Source: Planctomycetota bacterium
GTDB lineage: Bacteria > Planctomycetota > J058
DNA: 64,000 nt
Reading direction: 5' to 3'
Assembly: GCA_023954375.1 (NCBI GenBank)
Contig: JAMLIC010000034.1
Span: 1 to 64,000 of the forward strand
Positions 1 through 8,978 of the stretch are shown here, in pieces. The notes under the pieces are model-generated. The model worked only from the letters and a program-made list of their open reading frames with translations, made no database searches and was not told the DNA's origin. The position numbers and the translations under genes were made by a program. Positions within the stretch are counted from its first letter, which is position 1. Each line of letters starts with the position of its first letter.

Positions 1-117
1 GGCGGCGCCCCCCGCGCTCGGCGCCGGCGGGGCCGCCCCCGGGGGCGCCCCGGGCGCCGCCCCTACCCCCCCCACACGCGGCCGGAAGGCCACCTTCGTT
101 CGCGAGCCGCGATCGAC
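1..117. other. Window edge, no supported gene
   Basis: This stretch is extremely GC-rich and lies downstream of dnaX on the minus strand. One minus-strand frame reads as Gly/Ala/Pro-rich sequence for about twenty codons, but I see no start codon with a ribosome binding site, so I do not call a gene. The usual dnaX partners ybaB and recR, if present, would lie beyond the window. Confidence 0.5.
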
Positions 118-1977
118 TTACTCGTCCCGTGTGACCGGCGTCGAGGCCAGCTCGCGCTGCGCCTGCTTCACCAGCGGGTCGTCGTAGACCGAGCGCGCGC
201 GCGCCGGCTGGCCCGGCGCGGCCGGCTGGCCCGGCGCGGCGGCCGCCGCGTCGGGCTGGGCGGCGCGGCGGAAGCGCACGCGCGGCGGGGCGCCGAGGGG
301 GCCCGCGAGGAGGCGGCTCACGGCGTCGACGACCTGCGGGTCGGCGAGCTGCGCGAAGAGGAGGTCGCTCATGGGCGCGACCTCGACGACCACGTCGCCC
401 TGGTCGACCCGCACGCGCGGCTTGCCGCGCTCGAGGACGCTCGCGGTCATGCCGAGCGCGTCGCCGAGCGCGGCCTGGACCTGCGCCCAGGCCGCCTCGA
501 CGGCCGGCTGGACGAGGGCGCCCGGGGCCCGCGGCGGCTCGGCGAGGGCGACCGCGGCTCCGGGCTCGGCGCGCGCGAGCTCGGCGCGAGGCTCGCCGGG
601 ACGGTCGACCGGGCGGTCGAGCCGCGCGGCGCGGTCGAGCTCGACCACCTGCCGCGCGGTCAGGTCCGGCGCGATCGAGGTCGGGTAGGCGTAGCTGGCG
701 CGGCGAGGGGGCGCAGACGAGGGGGGCGCGGCGCTGGGGCGGGCGTCCGACGTCGACCCGCCGCGGAGGTCGACGTCGGCGGGTCGCCCGCGCGGCGGCG
801 GGCCTGCGGGCGGGCCGCCGCCGCCGCCGAGCGCCTGCTCGAGGCGCTCGAGGCGCGCCAGGACCTCGCCGATCGGGCGCAGCTCGGCCATGCGCGACAT
901 GCGCACGAGGCACACCTCGAGCACGATCCGCGGCTCGCGGGCCGTGCGCATCTTCGTCTCGGCCTCCTGCAGGACCGTCAGCGCGTAGAGGAGCGCGTCC
1001 TCGGAGAGCGCCTGGGCGACCGGCGCCAGGTGCTCCTGGTCGTAGGCGACCTCCTCGAGGAGCGGGCTCCCGGGCCCGCACGCCTTCAGGTAGAGGACGG
1101 CGCGCAGGGCCTCCTGCAGGTCCTCGATGAACGTCCCGGCGCGGCCGCCCCTGGCCAGGTAGTCGTCGAGCTCGACGAGGAGCGGCCCGGCGGCGCCGCG
1201 GGCCAGCGCGGCGAGGACGCGCTCGACGCGCTCCTCGGCCAGCGTGCCGAGGAGGTTGCCGACGTCGTCGGCGCGGATCGTGCCGGCGCCGGCGCCCCCC
1301 AGGCTGACCACCTGGTCGAGCGACTTCTGCGCGTCGCGCATGGAGCCGCGCGCGCGCCGGGCGATCAGCGTGAGCGCCGCCGGCTCGATCGGCACGCCCT
1401 CGGCCTCGGCGATCTGGGCGAGGCGCCGCTCGATCGCCTGGCGGGCGCTCCGGTGGAAGTGGAACACCTGCGCGCGCGAGCGGATCGTCGTGGGGACCTT
1501 GTGCAGCTCGGTCGTGGCCAGGATGAACCGGACGTGCTCGGGCGCCTCCTCGAAGGTCTTCAGCAGCGCGTCGAACGCGTGGCGCGAGAGCTGGTGCACC
1601 TCGTCGAGGATGTAGATCTTGTGCCGCGCCGCCCCGCGCGTGCGCACGTTCTGGCGGATGCGCTCGGCGTCCTCGACGCTGCGGTTGCTCGCGGCGTCGA
1701 TCTCGAGCACGTCGAACGCCTCGCCGCGGTCGATGCTCGCGCAGGTCTCGCACTCGAGGCAGGGGCGGCCGTCGGCCGCGTTCGGGCAGTTGAGCGCCTT
1801 GGCCAGGATCCGGGCCATGGACGTCTTGCCGACGCCGTGCGAGCCGGAGAACAGGTAGACCGACGCCGTGCGGCCGGTGGCCACCGCCGAGCGCAGGGCC
1901 TGGGCGATGGCCTCCTGGCCGACGACGTCCTCGAACGTCCTCGGGCGGTACTTGCGGGCGAAGGCGAGGTAGGCCAT
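118..1977 (-). CDS. dnaX: DNA polymerase III subunits gamma/tau (clamp loader ATPase)
   Basis: This is the AAA+ ATPase of the clamp loader, which loads the beta sliding clamp onto primed DNA at the fork. The 619-residue protein opens with [20 protein letters not shown], the family N-terminus. It carries a Walker A motif (GSHGVGKTS, about residues 45-53), a zinc module with one cysteine followed by CLECETC, a DEVHQLS Walker B box and the sensor-1 TTELHK segment. The usual arginine-finger motif SRC is SRA here. After about residue 370 comes a Pro/Ala-rich linker and a tau-type C-terminal region, so both gamma and tau could be made, but I did not find a clear frameshift site. An in-frame start 30 bases upstream would add ten unconserved residues, so the internal ATG is preferred. 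The SRP RNA gene lies just upstream. Confidence 0.95.
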   Translation of the reverse strand: MAYLAFARKYRPRTFEDVVGQEAIAQALRSAVATGRTASVYLFSGSHGVGKTSMARILAKALNCPNAADGRPCLECETCASIDRGEAFDVLEIDAASNRSVEDAERIRQNVRTRGAARHKIYILDEVHQLSRHAFDALLKTFEEAPEHVRFILATTELHKVPTTIRSRAQVFHFHRSARQAIERRLAQIAEAEGVPIEPAALTLIARRARGSMRDAQKSLDQVVSLGGAGAGTIRADDVGNLLGTLAEERVERVLAALARGAAGPLLVELDDYLARGGRAGTFIEDLQEALRAVLYLKACGPGSPLLEEVAYDQEHLAPVAQALSEDALLYALTVLQEAETKMRTAREPRIVLEVCLVRMSRMAELRPIGEVLARLERLEQALGGGGGPPAGPPPRGRPADVDLRGGSTSDARPSAAPPSSAPPRRASYAYPTSIAPDLTARQVVELDRAARLDRPVDRPGEPRAELARAEPGAAVALAEPPRAPGALVQPAVEAAWAQVQAALGDALGMTASVLERGKPRVRVDQGDVVVEVAPMSDLLFAQLADPQVVDAVSRLLAGPLGAPPRVRFRRAAQPDAAAAAPGQPAAPGQPARARSVYDDPLVKQAQRELASTPVTRDE

Positions 1978-2111
1978 GGCTCCTCCGTCCGGGCGGCCGG
2001 GGGCCATGCTACCCAGCGGGGCGGACAGGGGCGGACGGATGGATGGGGCGGGGAGGGAGGCGGGCGCGCGCGCGGCGGCCTCCGGAGCGAACGCGGCAGG
2101 CCCGAGACTCC

Positions 2112-2216
2112 ACCCAGATTGTCCTCCGGCACCGTGGAGAACTCGCTTATGGCTGCTGCCTTTCGGCCCTGACCAGATTCACGCACCCCACGTGCAGAGG
2201 GTCCAGGTTTCTGCGC
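2112..2216 (-). ncRNA. ffs: Signal recognition particle RNA (4.5S type)
   Basis: Read on the minus strand, positions 2174-2151 give GGTCAGG, a GAAA-type tetraloop region and then GCAGCAGCC. This is the conserved domain IV hairpin of bacterial SRP RNA that binds Ffh. Flanking segments can pair imperfectly (CCTC-TGCAC on the 5' side with GTGC-GGAGG on the 3' side), as expected for the long rod of a small SRP RNA without an Alu domain. The position between a serine tRNA and dnaX matches the tadA-SRP RNA-dnaX order known from Bacillus. The core is secure; both ends are estimated. Confidence 0.85.
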
Positions 2217-2272
2217 CCCGAACCTGACGCGCCCGCCCGGGAGGCCGCCGCGTCGTCGCCCATTTGTCAAAC

Positions 2273-2359
2273 CGGAGCGGGAGGGATTCGAACCCTCGAT
2301 ACGCTTTCACGTATACACGCTTTCCAAGCGTGCTCCTTCGACCGCTCGGACACCGCTCC
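2273..2359 (-). tRNA. tRNA-Ser (anticodon GGA)
   Basis: The minus strand folds as an 87-nt class II tRNA. The acceptor stem GGAGCGG pairs with CCGCTCC and the discriminator is G. The anticodon stem CACGC/GCGTG encloses TTGGAAA, giving anticodon GGA, which reads UCC and UCU. A long variable arm follows, then a T arm GAGGG-TTCGAAT-CCCTC. The long variable arm and the G discriminator fit serine. The 3' CCA is not encoded. It sits between tadA and the SRP RNA. Confidence 0.97.
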
Positions 2360-2387
2360 CTGGATTCGTTTCGGTCAGCGCTCCGGA

Positions 2388-2873
2388 TCAGCGCCCCCGA
2401 CGCCGGCGGAAGAAGTCGCGCAGGAGCTGCGCGCACTCCGCCTCGAGCACCCCGGCCCGCACCTCGAGCCGGTGGTTGAGCCGGGGGTCGGTGCAGACCT
2501 GGTAGAGGCTCTCGACCGCGCCCGCCCTCGGGTCGCGCGCGCCGTAGACGAGGGCCGTGACGCGCGCGTTGACGAGGGCGCCGGCGCACATGGCGCAGGG
2601 CTCCAGCGTCACGTAGAGCGTCGCCCCGTCGAGGCGCCACAGGCCGCGCTCGCGGGCCCCCTCGCGCAGGGCCTCGACCTCGGCGTGGGCCGTCGGGTCG
2701 CCGCGCTCCTCGCGCCGGTTGCGGCCGCGTCCGATGACGTGGCCGTCGGCGTCGACGAGGACCGCGCCCACCGGGACGTCGTCGGTCGCCAGCGCCGCCC
2801 GGGCTTCGTCGAGGGCGAGGCGCATGCGCGCCTCGTCGAGCTCGTCAGGTTGCTGAGTCGTGCTGACCGCCAA
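2388..2873 (-). CDS. tadA: tRNA-specific adenosine deaminase
   Basis: TadA converts adenosine 34 of tRNA-Arg(ACG) to inosine, so that one tRNA can read CGU, CGC and CGA. The 161-residue protein has the cytidine/deoxycytidylate deaminase fold with the zinc and catalytic motif HAE (in [10 protein letters not shown], near residue 63) and PCAMC (near residue 95), plus the family's VYGARDP segment. The substrate tRNA-Arg(ACG) is encoded immediately upstream on the same strand. The start used is a TTG. An ATG 48 bases further in (MRLALDEA) is a credible alternative and matches where many family members become conserved. Confidence 0.95.
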   Translation of the reverse strand: MAVSTTQQPDELDEARMRLALDEARAALATDDVPVGAVLVDADGHVIGRGRNRREERGDPTAHAEVEALREGARERGLWRLDGATLYVTLEPCAMCAGALVNARVTALVYGARDPRAGAVESLYQVCTDPRLNHRLEVRAGVLEAECAQLLRDFFRRRRGR

Positions 2874-2927
2874 AGAGCGCGCCTCGCGGCCCTCGGTGTG
2901 TTCCCGGAGGCGCGCGAGGCGTTCGTA

Positions 2928-3001
2928 TACACCCCAGAGGACTCGAACCTCTAACCTTCTGGTCCGTAGCCAGATGCTCTATCCAATTGAGCTAGGGGTG
3001 C
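2928..3001 (-). tRNA. tRNA-Arg (anticodon ACG)
   Basis: A 74-nt cloverleaf on the minus strand. The acceptor GCACCCC pairs with GGGGTGT, giving a G-U first pair. The anticodon arm TCTGG-CTACGGA-CCAGA gives anticodon ACG, and the T arm is AGAGG-TTCGAGT-CCTCT. This is the substrate of TadA, which is encoded next to it. CCA is not encoded. The 155 bases between it and the ald stop hold no gene; a CCCCCCGGGGGG palindrome is visible near 3140. Confidence 0.96.
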
Positions 3002-3155
3002 CCTTGTATCGGAGTGCCCCGCCGCACGGGAGCGGAGGGCCTAGTTTGTTTCCGAGCGGGACGCGGCGGCCGTCACTCACGACGAGGCCTCGGCGTCCGG
3101 CCGGGATATTGAAAGAGCTTCAGGGGACGGATCCTACTCCGCCCCCCGGGGGGTG

Positions 3156-4271
3156 TCAACCGATCAGCGCGGAGAGCGGCGTGTATGGGAGCTTGAAGAA
3201 CTCCGACACGGGCTCGCACGTGATCTTGCCGTCCATGACGTTGATCCCCTTGGCGAAGCCGGGGTCCTGCCTGGCCACCTCGACCGCGCCGTGGCGGGCC
3301 AGGCGCAGGACGTAGGGGAGCGTCGCGTTGGTCAGGCCGTAGGTCGAGGTGCGCCCGACGGCGCCCGGCATGTTCGCCACGCAGTAGTGGACGACGCCGT
3401 CGATCACGTATGTCGGGTCCTGGTGGGTCGTGGCCCGGGCCGTCTCGATGCAGCCGCCCTGGTCGATCGCCACGTCGACGATGACGCTGCCGTTCTTCAT
3501 CTCGGCCAGGTACTCGCGCGGGACGAGCACGGGCGCGCGGGCGCCGGTCGTCAGCACGGCGCCGATCACGAGGTCGGCGCGGCGGCACTGCTCGCGCACG
3601 GCGTACTGGGTCGAGTAGAGGGTGGTGACGTTGCCCGGCATGATCTCGTCGAGGTAGCGCAGGCGGTCGAGGTTCACGTCGAGGATCGCCACGTTGGCGC
3701 CCAGGCCGGCGGCGATCTTGGCCGCGTTGCTGCCGACGACGCCGCCGCCGAGGATCACCACGTAGGCGGGCTCGACGCCCGGGATCCCGCCGAGGAGGAT
3801 CCCGCGGCCCATCATGGGCTTCTCGAGGTACTTGGCCCCCTCCTGGATCGCCATGCGCCCGGCGACCTCGCTCATCGGGGTCAAGAGCGGCAGCCGGCCG
3901 TTCTTGTCCTCGATCGTCTCGTAAGCCACGCAGGTGGCCCTGGACTTGACCATGGCCTCGGTCAGCTCGCTCGAGGCGGCCAGGTGGAAGTAGGTGAAGA
4001 CCGTCTGCTCGGGGCGGATCAGCCCGTACTCCTCGGGCAGCGGCTCCTTGACCTTCACGATCATGTCCGCCCAGGCGAACACGTCGGCGTTGTCGGGGGC
4101 GATCTTCGCGCCCGCGTCGAGGTACTCCTGGTCGGTGATCCCCGAGCCGTGGCCGCCGTCCTGGGCGACCATCACCTCGTGGCCGGCGCGCACCAGGGCG
4201 TCGACGCCCGCCGGGACCATGGCGATCCGGTGCTCGTTGGACTTGATCTCGCGGGGGACGCCGACGCGCAT
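3156..4271 (-). CDS. ald: Alanine dehydrogenase
   Basis: Catalyses NAD-dependent reversible deamination of L-alanine to pyruvate and ammonia in the cytosol. The 371-residue length is exactly that of the family. The residues known to bind pyruvate and act in catalysis are in register: Arg15, Lys75 and His96. The Rossmann motif VILGGGVVGSNAAKIAAGLG lies around residues 170-190, and the DVAIDQGGC segment holds the conserved aspartate near residue 270. The start ATG gives the canonical MRVGVPREIK N-terminus. The start of the gene is 85 bases from the stop of the UbiB-like gene on the same strand, with no clear hairpin between, so co-transcription is possible. Confidence 0.96.
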   Translation of the reverse strand: MRVGVPREIKSNEHRIAMVPAGVDALVRAGHEVMVAQDGGHGSGITDQEYLDAGAKIAPDNADVFAWADMIVKVKEPLPEEYGLIRPEQTVFTYFHLAASSELTEAMVKSRATCVAYETIEDKNGRLPLLTPMSEVAGRMAIQEGAKYLEKPMMGRGILLGGIPGVEPAYVVILGGGVVGSNAAKIAAGLGANVAILDVNLDRLRYLDEIMPGNVTTLYSTQYAVREQCRRADLVIGAVLTTGARAPVLVPREYLAEMKNGSVIVDVAIDQGGCIETARATTHQDPTYVIDGVVHYCVANMPGAVGRTSTYGLTNATLPYVLRLARHGAVEVARQDPGFAKGINVMDGKITCEPVSEFFKLPYTPLSALIG

Positions 4272-4356
4272 GCTGACCTCGTTGAGGGGAAGGGCGCGCG
4301 CCCCTGGGCGCGCGGGCCGGGATTCTCACCTCGGCGGAACGGCGGATCAAGCGATG

Positions 4357-6114
4357 TCAGCGGTCGGGGCGTCGCCAGAACATCATCTTGGCGAGGCTGA
4401 TCTTCCGGAACCCCTTGGGGAACACGAAGGTCATCACCAGCGCCCAGAACGCCCCGAACGAGGCCAGGAGCAGGAGCACGGGCGCGACGGGGACGTGGAA
4501 GACCTCGTACTGGAAGGGCGCGATCGTGATCGCCGCGGCGAGGACGAGGGCCCCGGCGAGGACCGAGAGCGCCGTGCGGGCGCTGTGGAGGCGGCCGACG
4601 AGGGCCAGCTCCTCGAGCGCCTCGCCCTGGAGGCCGACGCGGAAGCGGCCCGACGAGAGGTCGAGCAGGAGCTGGTTGATCTGGGAGGGGACCTCGTTGA
4701 CGAAGTCCTGCATGCCCAGGAACAGGCTCATGGCCTCCGGGCCGGCGCGCGAGAGGTCGAAGCGGCGCCAGACGAGGCGCTGCACGTAGGGGAGGATCAG
4801 CGCCTGGAAGTCGAGGTCGGGGTAGAGGAAGCGGACGATCCCCTCGAGCGTGGCCGTGGCGCGGGCGAGCACGGCGAAGTCGGGCGGGAGCTGGATCCGG
4901 TGGCGACGGATCACCTCGATCGAGTCGGCGATCACCGACGACGTGTCGAGGCTCTCCAGCTGGACGCCGACGTACTTGTCCATGAGCGCGCGCACGTCGC
5001 GCTCGTAGCGCACGCGGTCGAAGTCGGGCGGGACCTTGCCCACGCGGAGCGTGAGGCGAGCCAGCGTGCTCGGGCTCTTGAGCGCGATCGCGGTCAGCCA
5101 GTGGAGCAGGATGTCCTGCTGCTCGGGCGTGATCTTGCCCCACAGGCCGTGGTCGATCAGGCCCAGGCGGCCGTCGGCGAGGACCATGACGTTGCCCGGG
5201 TGCGGGTCGCCGTGAAAGAAGCCGTCCTCGAAGACCTGCTTGAAGGCGGCCTCGACGAGGCGGTCCTTGAGGGCGGCCTTGTCGTAGCGCGCGTCGTCGC
5301 GGACGTCGGTGATCTTCACCCCGTCGAGGAAGCGCATGGTGAGGATCCGCGGCGTCGACACGTCGGCGAACGGCTCCGGCACGACGCACAGGTCGGGGCG
5401 CGGCTCGAAGTTCTTGCGCGCGCGCTCGAGGTTGTGGCGCTCGTGGACGAAGTCGAGCTCCTCCTCGACCGCCTGCTCGAACTGCTCGACGATCGCCGTG
5501 GGCGAGTAGGCCGAGACCTCCTCGATCGTCCCCTCGAGCAGCCGCCCGAGCCAGTAGAGGAGGCTCAGGTCCGAACGCATGGTCTGGCGGATCCCGGGCC
5601 GCTGGACCTTCACCGCGACCTCGACCGTCTCCTCGCCGCGGCGCAGGGTCGCCCGGTGCACCTGCGCGATCGACGCCGTGGCCAGCGGCTCCTCGGTGAA
5701 CGACGCGAACACCTGCTCGAGCGGCCGGCCGAGCTCCTCCTCGATCACGCGCTTGACCGTCGCGAACGGCACCTGCGGCGCGCGGTCCTGCAGCGCCTTG
5801 AGCGCGGCGACGAACTCCTCGGGCACGACGTCGGCCCGCGTGGAGAGCACCTGCCCCAGCTTGACGAACGTCGGCCCCAGCGCCTCGAGCACCCGGCGCA
5901 CCCGCTCGGCCAGCGGCAGGTCGCGCACGCGCTCGTCGGGCGTGGCCGCCGACACGCCGAGCGCGGCCAGCGCCGTGCGGTCGAGGAGGAAGCCGAACCC
6001 GTGCGCGACGAGGATCCGCACGATCTCCGACGCGCGCACCAGGTCGGCCACCGGCCCCGGCGCCCTCAGGCGCTGGGACGGCCGGTCGGCGGTGGGCGGC
6101 GGGGCCTGGGCCAA
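4357..6114 (-). CDS. ABC1/UbiB family atypical kinase-like protein
   Basis: A 585-residue member of the UbiB/ABC1/ADCK family. Members act as membrane-associated ATPases that support quinone or isoprenoid lipid metabolism. The family signature KxGQ appears in FVKLGQVLSTRADVVP (about residues 97-112). The AxxAQVH element reads ATASIAQVHRA, the invariant lysine is in VAVKVQRPG, and the HGDPHPGN catalytic loop and the IDHGLWG metal-binding motif follow. Two hydrophobic helices at the C-terminus (about 515-570) would anchor it in the membrane, as in UbiB. The start is TTG with a good GGAGG six bases upstream. It is divergent from the next gene by about 60 bases. Confidence 0.93.
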   Translation of the reverse strand: MAQAPPPTADRPSQRLRAPGPVADLVRASEIVRILVAHGFGFLLDRTALAALGVSAATPDERVRDLPLAERVRRVLEALGPTFVKLGQVLSTRADVVPEEFVAALKALQDRAPQVPFATVKRVIEEELGRPLEQVFASFTEEPLATASIAQVHRATLRRGEETVEVAVKVQRPGIRQTMRSDLSLLYWLGRLLEGTIEEVSAYSPTAIVEQFEQAVEEELDFVHERHNLERARKNFEPRPDLCVVPEPFADVSTPRILTMRFLDGVKITDVRDDARYDKAALKDRLVEAAFKQVFEDGFFHGDPHPGNVMVLADGRLGLIDHGLWGKITPEQQDILLHWLTAIALKSPSTLARLTLRVGKVPPDFDRVRYERDVRALMDKYVGVQLESLDTSSVIADSIEVIRRHRIQLPPDFAVLARATATLEGIVRFLYPDLDFQALILPYVQRLVWRRFDLSRAGPEAMSLFLGMQDFVNEVPSQINQLLLDLSSGRFRVGLQGEALEELALVGRLHSARTALSVLAGALVLAAAITIAPFQYEVFHVPVAPVLLLLASFGAFWALVMTFVFPKGFRKISLAKMMFWRRPDR

Positions 6115-6173
6115 CGGATCCTCCGGTGTGGATCGTACCGGAGGAAACGACCCACGGCGAGGTGGAGGACGGC

Positions 6174-6992
6174 GTGACCTGCCCAGAGCCCGAGGCGCTC
6201 GCTACGCTGCAGCACGTGGGCGACGAACGGCGTCGAGCGAGGGAACGGCGACGCTCCGAGGAGGACAGCCTCGCTGCGGAGCAGGCGTTCCTCCATGAGC
6301 GCGTCCGGGCGGGCGAGCTCACGCAGGAGGAAGCCCGCCTGGCCCTCCTCGAGCGCCGTTGGCAGGTGACTCGCAGCCCCGAGGACGAGGCGATCCTGTT
6401 GGCCGAGCGGCTGCGCGCTTTCGAGCTGCCGCCGAGCCGGCTCCGGCTGGCTGCGGCGTTGGGCCACTCGCCCGCGGAGTTGGCGCTGCGTCTCCTGGGG
6501 CGACACGAGGAACGACCACCGTCGCTCGAGTCCCTCCTGCAGGCAGTGGACACGGCCACGCACCGCGCGGCGCTCGCCGCGGCGCGGCTGGTCCTCCGGC
6601 GGCGGGACCTGACGCCGGAGGGGCGGCGGACCGCGGACGAGGTCCTCGCGCCCCTACAGGCCTGGCTGGCGTGCCCATGTCCCGAACACCTGGTCGCGGC
6701 CGACGCGGCGGCTCGTCACGAGGCGCGGACCTTCGGCACGTGCCTGACGACTCGCGACGACGACGCCCTGCTTCCGGTCCGGGCGGCGCTGTTCAGCGCG
6801 GGCGAGCTGACGTCCTCGTTCGGCTGGCGAACGCCGTGGGGACCCATGAGCCGGACGCGGCTGGAGCACGCGTGGGAGACGATCCGTGCCGCGGGGGAGC
6901 CAGACGACGCCGACCTCCAGGCGGCCCTGCGGGAAGAGCTCGTGCCCTGGCTCCTCGACCGGGGCGAGCCGCGCGCAGGCGCGCCGAGATGA
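6174..6992 (+). CDS. Hypothetical cytosolic alpha-helical protein
   Basis: I do not recognise this 272-residue protein. It has no signal peptide or membrane segment, is rich in Ala, Arg, Glu and Leu, and looks helical throughout. A charged N-terminal part (ERRRSEEDSLAAEQ) is followed by repeating AAxAARxx-type segments that loosely recall the putative immunity proteins of polymorphic toxin systems, but this is weak. The GTG at 6174 is preferred because GGAGG lies five bases before it. An upstream in-frame GTG at 6126 is only 11 bases from the divergent UbiB start and lacks such a site. The 3' end is followed by dispersed repeat copy A. Confidence 0.6.
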   Translation: MTCPEPEALATLQHVGDERRRARERRRSEEDSLAAEQAFLHERVRAGELTQEEARLALLERRWQVTRSPEDEAILLAERLRAFELPPSRLRLAAALGHSPAELALRLLGRHEERPPSLESLLQAVDTATHRAALAAARLVLRRRDLTPEGRRTADEVLAPLQAWLACPCPEHLVAADAAARHEARTFGTCLTTRDDDALLPVRAALFSAGELTSSFGWRTPWGPMSRTRLEHAWETIRAAGEPDDADLQAALREELVPWLLDRGEPRAGAPR

Positions 6993-7096
6993 GCACCCGC
7001 CCGCTCGACGCAGGCCTGGGGCCGGCCGCCTCTCCTCCCGAGCTCAGGGGAGCTTGAGGACTTCTCGTTCCGCCGCCCATACTCGCCCCGCTCGAG

Positions 7097-7186
7097 CGAG
7101 CGATGGGGAGGCGCGGAACGGGCCAAACACCGTTGCCCGGGCACTTGCGCCGATCGCGTTCCCCTCGCGAGCGCATCACTCATCGC
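7097..7186 (-). repeat. Dispersed ~90-bp element, copy A
   Basis: On the minus strand this reads TGCGCTCGCGAG, GCGATCGGCGCAAGT, CCCGGGC and CCGCGCCTCCCC in the same order and spacing as copy B near 14.7 kb, with most bases matching over about 90 bp. Copy C near 42.5 kb shares the first 50 bp. An 11-bp direct repeat CGAGCTCAGGG occurs on both sides (near 7040 and 7226). The rest of the 6993-7229 gap holds no gene that I can support. Confidence 0.65.
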
Positions 7187-7229
7187 TGGTCTGAGCTCGA
7201 GAGAATCGCGCAGCGAGTTCTTCTCGAGC

Positions 7230-7751
7230 TCAGGGCTCCCGGGAGCGGCGAGCGAGGACCTCGCGCAGCGCGTCGGCCTCGTCGCGGTCGAGGCGGAAGC
7301 GCAGCCGCCGCTCCACCGGCTCCTCGAGGTCGACGCCGAAGAGCCTCATGTGGCCGGGGCCGCGCCCCCAGTCGAAGGTCACGACGCGTCGGCCCTCGCT
7401 CACGACCGGCGCGCCGGGTCCGTCCCGCCAGTAGCCGCCGCCCAGGAACGACGTCCCGACGCGCCCCCCGGCCGAGACCTCGTAGCGCACCCACCGCAGG
7501 GTGACGACCTCGAACGCGATCCAGCCGGCGAAGAGCGCCGTGGCGGCGTCGAGCGCGTCGTACCGGCCGGGGAGGGCCGCGAGGGCGCCGTCCACGGAGC
7601 CGGTCTGCAGGCGCAGGAGCGCCAGGCGCGCCGCCGCCCGCAGGAGGATCAGCGCCGCGGCCCCGAGCACGAGCGGCCGCTCCCGCGCGTAGGCCAGCGG
7701 GCCGCGCCAGGCCCGCGCCTGCCAGGCGAGGTCGTCACCGGGGGGCCTCAC
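7230..7751 (-). CDS. Hypothetical membrane protein
   Basis: A 173-residue protein of unknown function. A short charged N-terminus precedes two hydrophobic segments (about residues 27-47 and 63-87), then a soluble domain rich in beta-forming residues ending in an acidic/basic helix (LRFRLDRDEADALREVLARR). The middle of the soluble part (SEGRRVVTFDWGRGPG) recalls small PH-like domains found after two membrane helices in bacteria, but I cannot make this firm. It ends 22 bases after the phosphofructokinase stop would be read on the same strand, so the two genes are probably one transcript. Confidence 0.6.
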   Translation of the reverse strand: MRPPGDDLAWQARAWRGPLAYARERPLVLGAAALILLRAAARLALLRLQTGSVDGALAALPGRYDALDAATALFAGWIAFEVVTLRWVRYEVSAGGRVGTSFLGGGYWRDGPGAPVVSEGRRVVTFDWGRGPGHMRLFGVDLEEPVERRLRFRLDRDEADALREVLARRSREP

Positions 7752-7773
7752 CGTCGCTCACGGGGGCCCGCGG

Positions 7774-8871
7774 TCAGTCCCCGAACTCGACCCCGCACGC
7801 CCGCGCCGCCTTGACGAGCTGGCTCTCCGGGTCGACGAGGTTCGGCCGGCTGACGGCCTCGGCGATCGACACGGAGACGATCTCCGGGGTCTTGAGCGCG
7901 ACCATGTGGCCGAACTTGCCCTCCTCGACCAGCTCGACCGCGCGAACGCCGAAGCGCGAGCCGAGGATCCGGTCGAACTGCGTGGGCGAGCCGCCGCGCT
8001 GCAGGTGGCCGAGGACGGTCGTGCGCACGTCGAGGCCGAGCCGGGGCTGGAGCTCGGCCGCCAGGCGCTGCGCGGCGCCCTGGAGCTTGACCATGGCGCC
8101 CAGCTCGCGCGGGCCGGCGGTGCTCTGCTCGCCCGTGACCGGGCGCGCGCCCTCGGCGACGACGATGATGCTGAACGGGTAGCCGCGCGCCTGCCGCTCC
8201 TGCACGCGGCGCACGATCGGCTCGAGGCGGTAGGGGACCTCGGGCAGGAGGCACACGTGCGCGCCGCCGGCGATCGCCGAGTGGAGCGCGATCCAGCCGG
8301 CGTCGCGGCCCATGACCTCGACGAGCATGACGCGGTCGTGGCTCTCGGCCGTGTCCTGCAGCTTGTCGATCGCGTCTGTCGCGGTCTGCACGGCCGTGTG
8401 GTGGCCGAACGTGTAGTCGGTGCAGGCCAGGTCCTGGTCGATCGTCTTGGGCACGCCGACGATCGGCATGCCCTTCTCGCCCAGGCGCTGCGCGATCCGC
8501 ATGCTGCCGTCGCCGCCGATGCTCACCAGCGCCTCGAGGCCGAGCCGGCGGAAGTTCTCCATGACGCGGTCGGAGACGTCGGTCTCGACGCGCTCGCCGT
8601 CACGGATCGTCACGAACTTGAACGGGTCGCTCTTGTTCGACGACCCGAGGATCGTGCCCCCGCGCGTGAGGATCCGCTCGACGTCGTCGCAGGTGAGCCA
8701 GCGGTTGCCGTGCGGCGAGCGGTACTCCAGATCGACCAGGCCGCTCGTCGCGTCCTCGATCCCCAGCACCTCCCAGCCGCGCGCGCGGGCGGCGAAGACG
8801 ACGCCGCGGATCACCGCGTTGAGCCCCGGGCAGTCGCCCCCGCCGGTCATGACGCCGATGCGCTTGCCCAC
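7774..8871 (-). CDS. pfkA: 6-phosphofructokinase
   Basis: Phosphorylates fructose 6-phosphate to the 1,6-bisphosphate in glycolysis. The 365-residue protein starts VGKRIGVMTGGGDCPGLNAV, contains the nucleotide motif SIGGDGS and the catalytic loop PKTIDQD, then the MGRDAGW substrate-binding segment and LGHLQRGGSPT. Glycine in GGDG is the ATP-type residue, while lysine in PKTID is more often seen in pyrophosphate enzymes. This Gly/Lys pairing is known from actinobacterial ATP-dependent enzymes, so ATP is the likelier donor. The GTG start is chosen because AGGAGGGGG precedes it; an upstream in-frame ATG would add 20 unconserved residues. The catalytic loop has Gln where Asn is usual (TIDND). Confidence 0.93.
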   Translation of the reverse strand: MGKRIGVMTGGGDCPGLNAVIRGVVFAARARGWEVLGIEDATSGLVDLEYRSPHGNRWLTCDDVERILTRGGTILGSSNKSDPFKFVTIRDGERVETDVSDRVMENFRRLGLEALVSIGGDGSMRIAQRLGEKGMPIVGVPKTIDQDLACTDYTFGHHTAVQTATDAIDKLQDTAESHDRVMLVEVMGRDAGWIALHSAIAGGAHVCLLPEVPYRLEPIVRRVQERQARGYPFSIIVVAEGARPVTGEQSTAGPRELGAMVKLQGAAQRLAAELQPRLGLDVRTTVLGHLQRGGSPTQFDRILGSRFGVRAVELVEEGKFGHMVALKTPEIVSVSIAEAVSRPNLVDPESQLVKAARACGVEFGD

Positions 8872-8978
8872 GTCGTCCCCCTCCTGCGGGGCGACGATCG
8901 TCCACGACGGCGCGGCCCGGCGCAACGCCACCTCCCGGAGGATTGCGGCGCAGGCCCCGGTGTGGCAATGATCCCGGG

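Noticed and set aside
1-117. Gly/Ala/Pro-rich coding segment on the minus strand
   Set aside because: About twenty codons without a start or a homologue; cannot be separated from random high-GC sequence at a window edge.
4172-6559. 795-codon frame overlapping the UbiB-like gene on the same strand
   Set aside because: It is out of frame with the clear ABC1 motifs and has Arg/Pro-rich nonsense composition.
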